A stretch of DNA of 62,120 nucleotides from Candidatus Marivariicella framensis (GTDB lineage: Bacteria > Bacteroidota > Bacteroidia > Flavobacteriales > Flavobacteriaceae). The stretch spans positions 1 through 62,120 of the forward strand of contig CAJJCT010000006.1 of the NCBI GenBank assembly GCA_905182735.1, given 5' to 3'. Positions 27,125-36,500 of the stretch are shown here, one piece after another. Position 1 is the first letter of the stretch. Each line of letters starts with the position of its first letter. The position numbers and the translations under genes are program-made. The notes under the pieces are model-generated. The model was not told the origin of the DNA, did not search any database, and saw nothing but the letters and a program-made list of their open reading frames with translations.

Positions 27125-27814
27125 TTTTATATACTTTATTGACCCTCCCAACCTCGTATTTGTGATAAGTTTTTTGGGGCTTCCATAAACTCTAATTATT
27201 GCTCCTGTTGTAGCGTTTGCCTCCATCAACGTAGAGGCTGTAGCGTGAACAACAGATCCTATGCTTGCATGAATCATTGTTTGTTTAGAGCTAAGTTCTT
27301 CTGCAGAGCAAATTCCCCCTGTACTTGATTTGATTTCAACAACCGACGATTCCCCTTTTATGCTTACTGATCCTCCTGAAAACACCTCAACGGTGGCTCT
27401 GTCTGTGTTTACAATTCCTACTAATAAAGATCCTTCTTTAACTTTTATTTTTAAATTCGTTTGGTTTATTGTGTCTTTTAAAAAAACTTTTGAGCCTTGA
27501 AATAGTTTTAATTCATCAATGTCATTTCTATAATAAACGTCAACAAATATATTTCCTAATGAGAGTTTTTTATCTATTCCAGCCCTAAGCTTTAAGTTGT
27601 TGTTTTTAATTTTATATCCAAAAACAGAAGTGTCCTCATTTTTATCGCTTAATACAATTTTGTTTTCTTTAGATTTAATCAGGTTAACTTCAATCCCAGC
27701 ATAAACACTTATAGTGCTAAAGTCGCCCAGCACACTAATGGTCTCTATTTTTTCTTGAGCTTGTAAAGGGAATAGTAGCGTTGATGTAAATAAAAAAAGT
27801 AAAATACGTTTCAT
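27122..27814 (-). CDS. Head GIN domain (DUF2807) secreted protein
   Basis: The 230-residue protein has a signal peptide ending near LQAQ (residue 20). A repetitive beta-strand pattern with many short, alternating Val/Ile/Ser strands follows, as in the auto-transporter-adhesin-like DUF2807 head-GIN fold. It is probably exported to the periplasm or cell surface. Function of the family is poorly known. It lies ten bases downstream of rnr and may be co-transcribed with it. Confidence 0.8.
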   Translation of the reverse strand: MKRILLFLFTSTLLFPLQAQEKIETISVLGDFSTISVYAGIEVNLIKSKENKIVLSDKNEDTSVFGYKIKNNNLKLRAGIDKKLSLGNIFVDVYYRNDIDELKLFQGSKVFLKDTINQTNLKIKVKEGSLLVGIVNTDRATVEVFSGGSVSIKGESSVVEIKSSTGGICSAEELSSKQTMIHASIGSVVHATASTLMEANATTGAIIRVYGSPKKLITNTRLGGSIKYIK

Positions 27815-27824
27815 GATTTATTTT

Positions 27825-29990
27825 TTAATGTTTTATTTTTATACTAAAGTCCAGGTGTCTATTTACTAAGTCTGCTTTTTTAACAGTTACCTCTATCGGG
27901 TCTCCAAGTTTATAAACTTTTCCTGAAGCGTAACCTTCTAGTTGGTGTTTTGTTTGGTCGTAAAAATATTGATCATTTTCAATACTTTTAACCGAAATCA
28001 TTCCTTCACATTTATTTTCATTAATCTCAACATAAATTCCCCTATCTGTTACCCCTGATATTATTCCGTTAAAATCAGAACCTATCTTGTCTTCCATATA
28101 TTTAATTTGCATATACTTTATAGAGTCTCTTTCTGCTTTTGTCGCTAATTGTTCTCTATAGGAGGAGTGAACGCAAGCGTCTTCCAGCGCGTCCTTGTTA
28201 AATGCTTTTTCTCCATCTAAGTATTGTTGAAGCAAGCGGTGGGTTAACACGTCTGGATACCTTCTTATTGGAGAAGTAAAGTGTGAATAACTTTCAAAAG
28301 CTAAGCCATAATGGCCAATATTATTTGTTGTGTATACAGCTTTAGACATGCATCTTAAGGTTAATGTATCTATCATGTTCTGTTCTGGCTTTCCTTTAAT
28401 GTTAAGCAATAAATTGTTTAGTGATTTTGTTAAATCCTTATTAGCTGTTTCAAGTTTATATCCAAATGTGTTTACTAAATTTTTTAAGTTTTTTATTTTC
28501 TCTATGTCTGGCTCATCGTGAACTCTATAAATAAAAGGTTTTACTGGTCTTTTTTTATTTATAAAGCCTGCTACTTTTTTATTAGCTAAAAGCATGAATT
28601 CTTCAACTAATTTATTTGATTCTTTTGATTCTTTAAGTTTTATGCTTTCAGGTTCATTTTTTTCATTTAGATTAAATCCAACTTCAACTCTATCAAAAGA
28701 TAATGCCCCTAATTCTAATCTTTTATTTCTTAACTCTTTTGCTATATTATTTAATTCTAAAACTGCTTTAAAAGTTGAATTTGATATATAATATTCTTGT
28801 TTTACTAATGATATTGTTTTGCTAATATATGGCTTACCTGTTTCTATTACTTGTTGTATTTCTTCATAAGAAAATCTATTATCTGACTTTATTACTGTTC
28901 TTCCAAACCATTCTGAATAAATTTTTCCTTTATTATCCATTTCAAAAACTGCAGAAAAGGTGTATTTTTCTTCATTAGGTCGTAAAGAACATAAATTATT
29001 TGATAATATTTCTGGAAGCATGGGGACTACCCTGTCAACCAAATAAACAGATGTTGCTCTTTTATAAGCTTCATCATCAATTTTAGTGTTTTCTTTAACA
29101 AAATAGGAAACATCTGCAATATGAATTCCTATTTCAAATTTATCTTCTCCAATTTCCTTAAAAGATATTGCGTCATCAAAGTCTTTTGCTGTAATAGGAT
29201 CAATAGTAAAGGTTAAAACATTTCTAAAATCTCTTCTTTTCTTTATTTCTTCATTCAGAATTTTTCTTTCAATTTTATCAGCACTTTCAATTATTTCTTT
29301 AGGAAAATTATATGGAAGACCATAATCGTATAAAATTGCATGCATTTCTACATCAATATCACCTGGTTTTCCTAACACCTCTATTATTTCTCCGAAAGGT
29401 GATTGAGCTCTTTCCGGCCATTCAGTAAGTTTAACCACTACTTTCTGACCATCCTCTGCTTTTTTCATTTCTTTTGATGAAATAAAAATATCTGTATACA
29501 TTTTTGGTCCTCGTGTTAACACAAAACCAAAGTCTTTTTGTTTTTTAATTATACCAACATACTCGTGTTTAGATCTTTTAATAATTTCAACCACCTCTCC
29601 TGAAATATTATCTTTTCTATCGGGCCTTTTAAAAACATAAACTTTAACTGTATCATTATTCAAAGCTTTATTTATGTTTTTTTTAGATATAAAAATATCT
29701 TTTCCACTCATTAATAAGTATCCATTACCAGAACTTGTTATTTCTATAATACCCTCCTCATAAAACTTATTGTCCTCTATAAAACCATACCTTCCTTCAG
29801 ATTCTTTAAAAATTCTTTTAGAAATAAATAAATCATTAAGTGTTTTTATAATATTGTTTTTTCCTTGAGTATCTTTGATTTCGAGGATAGATGAAACTTG
29901 CTTAAAATTATATAACTTTTTATTATTACTTTGAAAAAGGCGTAGTATTTTGCCTTCAAATCCTTTTGAATCTTTCTTATTTTTTGACAT
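27825..29990 (-). CDS. rnr: Ribonuclease R
   Basis: The 721-residue protein has N-terminal helix-turn-helix and cold-shock domains. The RNB exonuclease core carries DPITAKDFDDA, with metal-binding acidic residues Asp264, Asp270, Asp272 and Asp273. A C-terminal S1 domain (about residues 640-720) completes the layout. It degrades structured RNA from the 3' end. Size and domain order are standard. Its start faces the AT-rich gap shared with rpiB. Confidence 0.95.
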   Translation of the reverse strand: MSKNKKDSKGFEGKILRLFQSNNKKLYNFKQVSSILEIKDTQGKNNIIKTLNDLFISKRIFKESEGRYGFIEDNKFYEEGIIEITSSGNGYLLMSGKDIFISKKNINKALNNDTVKVYVFKRPDRKDNISGEVVEIIKRSKHEYVGIIKKQKDFGFVLTRGPKMYTDIFISSKEMKKAEDGQKVVVKLTEWPERAQSPFGEIIEVLGKPGDIDVEMHAILYDYGLPYNFPKEIIESADKIERKILNEEIKKRRDFRNVLTFTIDPITAKDFDDAISFKEIGEDKFEIGIHIADVSYFVKENTKIDDEAYKRATSVYLVDRVVPMLPEILSNNLCSLRPNEEKYTFSAVFEMDNKGKIYSEWFGRTVIKSDNRFSYEEIQQVIETGKPYISKTISLVKQEYYISNSTFKAVLELNNIAKELRNKRLELGALSFDRVEVGFNLNEKNEPESIKLKESKESNKLVEEFMLLANKKVAGFINKKRPVKPFIYRVHDEPDIEKIKNLKNLVNTFGYKLETANKDLTKSLNNLLLNIKGKPEQNMIDTLTLRCMSKAVYTTNNIGHYGLAFESYSHFTSPIRRYPDVLTHRLLQQYLDGEKAFNKDALEDACVHSSYREQLATKAERDSIKYMQIKYMEDKIGSDFNGIISGVTDRGIYVEINENKCEGMISVKSIENDQYFYDQTKHQLEGYASGKVYKLGDPIEVTVKKADLVNRHLDFSIKIKH

Positions 29991-30499
29991 TCTTTATCTT
30001 AATCTTTCAAAATTAGGTATTAGATTTTGTAAAATACTTAACATTTATAAACAACTATAAACATTATCATTATTATTTAAATTAAATTAAATTAAAAATG
30101 ATGATGATGATAGCTTGTTAATATAACAAATAACTTTTCCTTTTTTTATTTTGATTATAAGTAAATAATAATTTTTATACACTTATCAACTTATATAGAT
30201 GTATATAAAAACATGTTTATCAGTTAAATATAAAAGTATTTAACAACTGTTAATATATTATAATAGTTAATAATAATATTTAAAAAACAATAAATATATG
30301 TTTATAAGAGTTTGAAAAATCTTAATAATAAAATAACATAAAAGAATAAAATATTTGTGTATAAGAAAAGTTTTTATACCTAATAAAATTAAACACATAA
30401 ACAAATAAACTTATCTTTAATACGAACACCTTTTTAGCCGTTTATAAAAAAATTATTAACCAATAAAAAATAACATTATTTATTGTAAAAAAATGAAAA
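29991..30499. other. AT-rich divergent gap, candidate replication origin
   Basis: This 0.5-kb gap between rnr (leftward) and rpiB (rightward) is almost pure A/T and has no open frame of note. It holds a perfect DnaA-box match on the minus strand (TTATACACA; + strand TGTGTATAA at 30356-30364). One-mismatch versions occur at 30045-30053 (TTATAAACA), 30175-30183 (TTATACACT) and 30299-30307 (minus strand TTATAAACA). AT-rich DNA produces such words easily, so the case rests mainly on context: mnmG, parS, rnpA and atp genes nearby. Promoters for both flanking genes must also lie here. Confidence 0.4.
30078..30111 (+). repeat. Short tandem repeats ATTAA and ATG
   Basis: Within the AT-rich gap, about four ATTAA-type units (30078-30097) are followed directly by four ATG units (30098-30109). 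Repeated 5-mers of A/T next to possible DnaA boxes could serve as an unwinding element, or may be simple microsatellite drift. Confidence 0.6.
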
Positions 30500-30928
30500 A
30501 TGAAAATAGCAATAGGAAATGATCACGCCGGGGTATATTATAAAAATGAAATAATAAAATATTTAAAATTAGAAAATATAGAAGTAATTAATTACGGAAC
30601 AGACACGGAGGAAAGTGTCGATTATCCTGATCACATTCATCCAGTATCTAATTTTGTTTCAAATAACAATGGAAGTTTGGGTATTATTATTTGCGGAAGC
30701 GGAAATGGAGCAGCAATGACTGCAAATAAAAGAGAAAACATAAGAGCTGCTCTCTGCTGGAATAATGAGCTTTCTAGACTTTCTAGGGAACATAATGACG
30801 CTAATATTATAAGTATTCCAGCAAGATTCGTTTCTGTTGAAGAGGCAATTCAAATGGTAAAAGTATTCAGCTCAACAAAATTCGAAGGGGGTAGACATCA
30901 AAAAAGAGTGAGTAAAATTCCTTGTTAA
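30500..30928 (+). CDS. rpiB: Ribose-5-phosphate isomerase B
   Basis: The 142-residue RpiB/LacAB-family protein has N-terminal IGNDHAG (Asp8, His9) and the active-site loop IICGSGNGAAMTANK with the catalytic-type Cys65. It interconverts ribose 5-phosphate and ribulose 5-phosphate in the pentose phosphate pathway. Length is normal. It overlaps or abuts the GNAT gene downstream, depending on the start chosen there. Confidence 0.92.
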   Translation: MKIAIGNDHAGVYYKNEIIKYLKLENIEVINYGTDTEESVDYPDHIHPVSNFVSNNNGSLGIIICGSGNGAAMTANKRENIRAALCWNNELSRLSREHNDANIISIPARFVSVEEAIQMVKVFSSTKFEGGRHQKRVSKIPC

Positions 30929-30930
30929 TA

Positions 30931-31377
30931 ATGATAAAATACAGTTTTTTCAATTTTGAACAGCTTTCTAACGTAAAGCTTTATCAAACACTTCAGCTTA
31001 GAGCTAAAGTTTTTGTAATAGAACAGAAATGCTTGTTTCAAGACATGGACGATCTAGATCAAAAAGCATATCATGTGTTGGTTGAAAAAAACAATAAATT
31101 GATTGGATATTCAAGAATAATAGAAAAAGGTATATATTATTCAAAGTTTTGCTCAATAGGCAGAGTTCTAGTTAATAAAGAAGAAAGGAAGAACAAAGTG
31201 GGAGACGGGCTGGTTGAATACAGTATTAAAATAGCCAAAAAATTATTTAAAAAGGATTCCATAAAAATATCCGCCCAGTCATATTTGATAAAATTTTACG
31301 AAAAGCACGGATTTATATATAAAGGAGAAGATTATTTAGAAGACGGAATTCCTCACAGCGCCATGTTTCTTGACTAA
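30931..31377 (+). CDS. GNAT family acetyltransferase, ElaA-like
   Basis: The 148-residue protein has LRAKVFVIEQKCLFQDMDDLDQKA, the recognisable N-terminal part of ElaA-type GNATs, followed by SIGRVLVNKEERKNKVGDGLV, the acetyl-CoA loop. The frame is open to a TTG at 30922, but the ATG at 30931, two bases after the rpiB stop, is the better start. The substrate is unknown. Its 3' end overlaps rnpA by 42 bases on opposite strands. Confidence 0.82.
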   Translation: MIKYSFFNFEQLSNVKLYQTLQLRAKVFVIEQKCLFQDMDDLDQKAYHVLVEKNNKLIGYSRIIEKGIYYSKFCSIGRVLVNKEERKNKVGDGLVEYSIKIAKKLFKKDSIKISAQSYLIKFYEKHGFIYKGEDYLEDGIPHSAMFLD

Positions 31378-31710
31378 TTTTTTTAGAACCCCTAATATTT
31401 CGGAAGAAAGACTAACAGACAAAGGAATGCGCTTCCCCATATAAAAAAATAAATAAATTCCTGGAGGACAATTATCAATAAAAAAATCACTAGTCTTATA
31501 AACCTCAGACTTAATCCTTCTTTTTATTAGGTTCCTGTCAACGGCTTTAGAAAAATGTTTTTTAGAAACAGCGTACCCAACGTAAAAAAAACCTTTTTCT
31601 TTTTCGCAATATCTAACACCAACATTCTTTTCTTTATGAAATTCTCCATTTTTAAAAAGAGACTTAAAAGCCTCTTTAGATTTTAAAGAAAGTAATTTAT
31701 TTTTTTTCAA
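31336..31710 (-). CDS. rnpA: Ribonuclease P protein component
   Basis: The 124-residue basic protein has the RNR signature RNLIKRRIKS near residue 60 and the N-terminal LLSLKSKEAFKSLF. RnpA assists the catalytic RNA in trimming tRNA 5' ends. It is a classic origin-proximal gene in many bacteria. It overlaps the upstream M1 peptidase gene by 14 bases and the convergent GNAT gene by 42 bases. Confidence 0.92.
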   Translation of the reverse strand: MKKNKLLSLKSKEAFKSLFKNGEFHKEKNVGVRYCEKEKGFFYVGYAVSKKHFSKAVDRNLIKRRIKSEVYKTSDFFIDNCPPGIYLFFYMGKRIPLSVSLSSEILGVLKKLVKKHGAVRNSVF

Positions 31711-33547
31711 TTGCTTTATCCCTTTTTAATTTCTTAAAAAACTCATTATTCTTTCGATTAACATCAGCCATGTATCCAGTTGGATCAATAATAACAGAAA
31801 CAATGTCATCCTTAGGCCGGTCAATAACAAGCAAATACTCCGGCATGGACCAGGCCCAGTCTTTATTTATGGTCCAAGAAATTTTGTAAGGATTGTTTTT
31901 TTCACCCCTCATTAAAGAAATTGGTATGTACTGAATTTGATTACTCCCATCACTAAAGTTAATTAATACGTCTAAAGGCATTGGCATAGACCCAACCCTG
32001 TTTAAAGTAATATGAGTTTTTTTATCAACTTCATTAATTTCCTTAATGCCATAGTCAATTTGATTAGTAGTCTGTGTCCAGTCAGTTAAGTACCACTTTA
32101 GCTGTATTCCAGAAACTCGCTCCGCAACTCTTCTGAAATCGTTGGGTGTTGGGTGTGTAAACTTATGGGACTTATAATATTCCTTAATTGTGTTTGAAAG
32201 ATTTTCTTGGCCAATCACATATCCCAACTGAGCCAAAAAAACAGCACCCTTACTATAAGCGGTACTTTCGTATGCCATATTATAATCATACCTGTTTGCA
32301 TTTGTTGATTGTGGTTGTTCAAACCCAGAAAGAGCGAGACGTAAATAACTACTGTATGAACCACTAAGAGGAAACACTTTGTTTTCCTCTAAAATTTTAT
32401 CTACTGCAAGCTTAGAAATATAAGAAGTAAAACCTTCGTCCATCCACTCGTGCTTCATCTCATTGGTTGCTAAAACATGCTGAAACCAAGAGTGGGCAAG
32501 TTCATGAGCTGTTACCCCTACCAAGCTTCCAAATTTTCTATTCCCGGTAATAAGAGTAAGCATGGCATATTCCATTCCCCCATCACCTCCATGAACGACG
32601 TTATACTCTTTATAAGGATAATCACCTATTGTGTTATTAAAAAACCGCATTAACTCTGCAGTTTTTGGTTGAAGTTTTTTCCAATTATCTATAATATCAG
32701 GATTATTTTTATAAAAGAAATGAAGTGTAACTCCTTTAGGGCCCGGGTAAGTATCGTGAATAAAGTCTGGATCAGCAGCCCATGTAAAATCGTGAACCAT
32801 TGGAGCTATAAACCTCCAAGAAGTTTTTCCTTTTTTTGACTTAGATTTTTTTCCTCCATATCCATGACCATAATCTAGGGGGGTTTGAAGGTATCCACTA
32901 GCCGCCACCACATAATTTTTATCAATATTTATTGTCACATCAAAATCACCCCAAACTCCGTGAAACTCTCTTCCGATGTAAGGTTCGGCGTTCCAGCCGT
33001 CGTAATCATATTCAGCCATTTTAGGGTACCATTGACCCATAGAAAGAGCAACACCCTCCTTAGAGTCACGTCCAGCTCGACGAATCATTTTTGGAACCTG
33101 ACCCTTAAAATCAAGCGTGATCGTGGTACTTTTCCCAGGAAGCAAAGGACTCTTTAAAGACACTTCAAGAATAGTTCCAGAATATTCAGCAGATAAAGAC
33201 TCGCCTTCCTGCTTAACGTTTGAAACCTCTAGCCTCCCCTCCTCCTCTTCAGGTATAGCATTTATATCAACACTAAAGCGCTTGTTTTTGTCTTTACCGC
33301 TTATAATTCTTGTTGCCATTTCGCTTCCAGGCTTAAAAGCGTTAAAGTAAAGATGGTAAAACACCTTATTGATTGTGTCAGGAGAATTGTTAGAGTAAAT
33401 TAATTTTTGTTCTCCACTATATTCAAAAGAATTGACATCCATATTTACAGTCATTTGGTAATCAACAGATTGTTGCCAATAGTTTTGAGAGATAACAGAC
33501 GCGCTAAATGAAATAAATAAAAAAGAGAAGAGAAAAGTTCGTAACAT
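31697..33547 (-). CDS. M1 family zinc metallopeptidase
   Basis: The 616-residue exported protein has a signal peptide ending near VISQ (residue 21) and an aminopeptidase N-type domain. The Zn motif is HELAHSW (His348, Glu349, His352) with the third ligand Glu371, and GGMEYAM replaces the usual GAMEN substrate loop. It likely trims peptides in the periplasm or at the outer membrane. The arrangement with rnpA downstream is usual in Flavobacteriia. Confidence 0.9.
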   Translation of the reverse strand: MLRTFLFSFLFISFSASVISQNYWQQSVDYQMTVNMDVNSFEYSGEQKLIYSNNSPDTINKVFYHLYFNAFKPGSEMATRIISGKDKNKRFSVDINAIPEEEEGRLEVSNVKQEGESLSAEYSGTILEVSLKSPLLPGKSTTITLDFKGQVPKMIRRAGRDSKEGVALSMGQWYPKMAEYDYDGWNAEPYIGREFHGVWGDFDVTINIDKNYVVAASGYLQTPLDYGHGYGGKKSKSKKGKTSWRFIAPMVHDFTWAADPDFIHDTYPGPKGVTLHFFYKNNPDIIDNWKKLQPKTAELMRFFNNTIGDYPYKEYNVVHGGDGGMEYAMLTLITGNRKFGSLVGVTAHELAHSWFQHVLATNEMKHEWMDEGFTSYISKLAVDKILEENKVFPLSGSYSSYLRLALSGFEQPQSTNANRYDYNMAYESTAYSKGAVFLAQLGYVIGQENLSNTIKEYYKSHKFTHPTPNDFRRVAERVSGIQLKWYLTDWTQTTNQIDYGIKEINEVDKKTHITLNRVGSMPMPLDVLINFSDGSNQIQYIPISLMRGEKNNPYKISWTINKDWAWSMPEYLLVIDRPKDDIVSVIIDPTGYMADVNRKNNEFFKKLKRDKAIEKK

Positions 33548-33589
33548 ATTAATAGAAGTTAAAATCCCACTAAAATAAACAAATCAATA

Positions 33590-34441
33590 TTAAAAAAACT
33601 CTTTTAATGTTGAGCCCTGATCAAAACTCACTCCTTTTTCTGTCATTTTCAATGAAATAAGTTCATTAAAAGGGTCGTGCTCCATAAAAAGAAGCCAGTT
33701 TTCTTGACAGGCAGACTTTAAAAAAGATGTTTTTTCTTTTAAAGTAATTAGAGGCCTTGTATCGTAGCTCATTATATAAGGAACAGGAATGTGGCCAATT
33801 GTTGGAATTAAGTCAGCAGCAAAAACAATTGTTTTTTCTTTATACTTAACCACAGGAAGCATTTGTTTTTCTGTATGTCCATCAACCAGAATAATATCAA
33901 ACCCCAGCTCTGAATTCTTGACATAAGGACCTTGATTTTTAATAAAATTTAGCTGACCACTTGATTCAATAGGGTTAATGTTTTCGGGAATAAAGGACGC
34001 TTTTTCTCTAATATTTGAGCTTTTTGCCCAATTCCAGTGATTTTGATGAACCCAGAATTTAGCATTTTTAAAAGCCGGAACATAATTACCCTTAGAATCT
34101 ATACAAATAGAACCTCCACAATGATCAAAATGAAGATGAGTCAAAAAAACGTCAGTTATATCATCACGATGAAACCCATTTTCTAATAGAGACCTGTCTA
34201 GACTTAAGCCCCCCCACAACCCGTAATGACTAAAAAATTTTTCATCTTGCTTATTTCCAATACCTGTATCAACTAAAATTAATCGACCCCCATCTTCAAT
34301 CAACAAAGACCTAGCGGCCATAGAAATTCTGTTTTTGTTATCGGGAGGATTTGTTTTTTCCCATAGAAGCCTCGGAACCACACTAAACATAGCGCCCCCA
34401 TCTAACTTGAAATTTCCGGTTTCTATGGAATAAAGGTTCAT
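33590..34441 (-). CDS. Metallo-beta-lactamase fold hydrolase
   Basis: The MBL-fold protein has the metal motif THLHFDHCGG, DTGIGNK, GHTEKQM and AADLIP in order, similar to N-acyl homoserine lactonase-type or glyoxalase II-like hydrolases. The frame is open to 34480, but residues 1-13 there are an unlikely hydrophobic stub, so I chose the ATG at 34441 (MNLYSIETG; 283 residues). The substrate is unknown. A run of seven C lies at 34209-34215 inside the gene. Confidence 0.82.
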   Translation of the reverse strand: MNLYSIETGNFKLDGGAMFSVVPRLLWEKTNPPDNKNRISMAARSLLIEDGGRLILVDTGIGNKQDEKFFSHYGLWGGLSLDRSLLENGFHRDDITDVFLTHLHFDHCGGSICIDSKGNYVPAFKNAKFWVHQNHWNWAKSSNIREKASFIPENINPIESSGQLNFIKNQGPYVKNSELGFDIILVDGHTEKQMLPVVKYKEKTIVFAADLIPTIGHIPVPYIMSYDTRPLITLKEKTSFLKSACQENWLLFMEHDPFNELISLKMTEKGVSFDQGSTLKEFF

Positions 34442-34575
34442 GAGTTTAAATTTAGGTAAAATTAAAAAAAAGAATTTCATAAATTAGACAACACATAGGG
34501 AATATGTTTTAAAGCGCACTATAAAGAAACATATTAAATCTCTATTTTATATATTGCCCTTAAATTAAGCCAAGC

Positions 34576-36495
34576 ATGGAAGGTAGCTTTGTGATTCTTT
34601 TAGTCGGATTTGTTATCGTTTCAATTGCAGGACAGCAAATAGCTAAAGTTTTCCAAAAAATTAAGCTTCCATTAATTACGGGTTTAATTATTACAGGAAT
34701 ATTAGCAGGGTCCTCTTTTTTAAATTTTATTCCTTCAGAATCGTTACCAAAATTAAACTTTCTTAATAACCTAGCTCTTGCCATAATAGCTTTTTCAGCA
34801 GGAGCAGAGTTTTATTTAAAAGAGCTAAGAAGTAGGATAAACAGCATAAAATGGATGACCGTGAGCCAGCTATTCATAACTGTAATACTAAGCACCTGGC
34901 TAATTTTCGAATTTTCTTCATATGTCCCTTTTATGGAAGATCAACCCGAAAACATAAGACTTATTATCGCCTTGCTGTTTGGGGTTATTTTTGTTGCCAG
35001 ATCTCCTTCCTCGGCAATAGCGGTCATAAATGAAATGAAAGCAAATGGCCCATTTACTAAAACATCAATGGGGGTTACGGTTGTTAAAGATGTTTTAGTT
35101 ATTATATTATTTGCAATATGCCTTTCTGCAGCGAAAACAGTAATTAAAAATGAAGATCTAGATTTTAATTTTTTAATTTTTTTAATACTTGATTTGGTAT
35201 TATCATTTCTATTAGGAATAATTATAGGCATCATATTGAAAGCTCCCTTGTCTCTAAAAATTAATAAAACAATAAAAGCGGTTGGGGTTTTGCTTATAGG
35301 ATATAGTGTATATCTTTTTGCAGAATATATCCGAAGTAAAACGGGAATAATCATTGGCCATGAAATTGTTTTAGAGCCGCTTCTTGTTTGTATAATAGGC
35401 AGTTTTTATATAACAAACTTCACCAACAATAGGATTGAATTTGTTGAGCTTTTAGATGAAATAAGCCCAACTATTTACATAATCTTTTTTACGCTAACCG
35501 GAGCGTCTTTATCTGTTCAGACATTAATAAATGTCTTTTGGATCGCAATAGCCTTTTTTGCGTTACGAATTTTCTCAATGTTTTTGGCGGGAATATTTGG
35601 GGTGCTATCGGCAAAAGACGAAAAAAGATTTTTATTCATTTCATGGATGCCATATGTCACTCAGGCCGGGGTGGCTTTAGGCCTAACAACTATAATAGCA
35701 AATGAATTTCCTGAATGGGGATACGAGTTTCAAACAATTATTATAGCAATTATTGTAATTAACCAACTAATAGGCCCTTTACTGTTTAAGATATCAATAG
35801 AGATAGCCAAGGAAAGTCACTTAAAACATAAAAGTTCAGAATTTGATGGAATAAAAGATGCTATTATTTTTGGCCTAGAAAGCCAATCTATTGCTCTTGC
35901 CATGACCCTAAAGCAAAGCGGTTGGGTTCCCAAAATCATAACTTTTTCGGATGTTGAGGGGAAAACAAGTGATGACTTTGAGATTATTAAATCAGAGGAT
36001 ATTTCACTTCAATCATTTAAACAGCTAAACCTAAAAGGTGCCGACGCAATAGTATGTCTTTTATCAGATAAAGAGAACTACAAGATAGCAAACCTAGTAT
36101 ACGAACATTTTGGAACAAAGGACGTTATAGTTAGATATAATGGAGCAAGAGAATATTATGAGAGACTCATAAATATTGGAGTGAGAATAATTGACCCATC
36201 ATTAGCCATGATCAATCTTCTAGACCACTTCGTGAGATCACCAAACGCAACCTCTCTCTTGTTGGGGCTTGACAAAAACAAAGACTCTGTTGATGTTGAA
36301 ATAAGAAACAAAGACATACACGGAATGACATTGAGAGACCTTAGGTTTCCTACCGACGTTATTGTTCTTTCATTAATTAGAAAAGGACAGGTTCTAATTT
36401 CACACGGATACACAAGACTTAGAATTGGAGACTCTGTTACTTTGGTTGGGACGAAAGAAAGCGTTGAGAATGTTAGGTTTAAGCTAGAATCCTAG
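34576..36495 (+). CDS. Cation:proton antiporter (CPA2/KefB-like) with regulatory RCK domains
   Basis: The 639-residue protein has an N-terminal transporter domain with about twelve helices (residues 1-420). It is followed by a TrkA-N-like domain (about 430-540) and a TrkA-C domain (about 560-639, ending GDSVTLVGTKE). This is the monovalent cation/proton antiporter-2 layout. The first Rossmann glycines are altered (FGLESQS), so classical NAD binding is uncertain. It likely serves K+ or Na+ and pH balance. Confidence 0.85.
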   Translation: MEGSFVILLVGFVIVSIAGQQIAKVFQKIKLPLITGLIITGILAGSSFLNFIPSESLPKLNFLNNLALAIIAFSAGAEFYLKELRSRINSIKWMTVSQLFITVILSTWLIFEFSSYVPFMEDQPENIRLIIALLFGVIFVARSPSSAIAVINEMKANGPFTKTSMGVTVVKDVLVIILFAICLSAAKTVIKNEDLDFNFLIFLILDLVLSFLLGIIIGIILKAPLSLKINKTIKAVGVLLIGYSVYLFAEYIRSKTGIIIGHEIVLEPLLVCIIGSFYITNFTNNRIEFVELLDEISPTIYIIFFTLTGASLSVQTLINVFWIAIAFFALRIFSMFLAGIFGVLSAKDEKRFLFISWMPYVTQAGVALGLTTIIANEFPEWGYEFQTIIIAIIVINQLIGPLLFKISIEIAKESHLKHKSSEFDGIKDAIIFGLESQSIALAMTLKQSGWVPKIITFSDVEGKTSDDFEIIKSEDISLQSFKQLNLKGADAIVCLLSDKENYKIANLVYEHFGTKDVIVRYNGAREYYERLINIGVRIIDPSLAMINLLDHFVRSPNATSLLLGLDKNKDSVDVEIRNKDIHGMTLRDLRFPTDVIVLSLIRKGQVLISHGYTRLRIGDSVTLVGTKESVENVRFKLES

Positions 36496-36500
36496 GTTAT

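Noticed and set aside
34941-35354. 137-codon minus-strand frame inside the antiporter gene
   Set aside because: Shadow of a well-supported membrane transporter in another frame; its sequence is low-complexity and has no family motifs.
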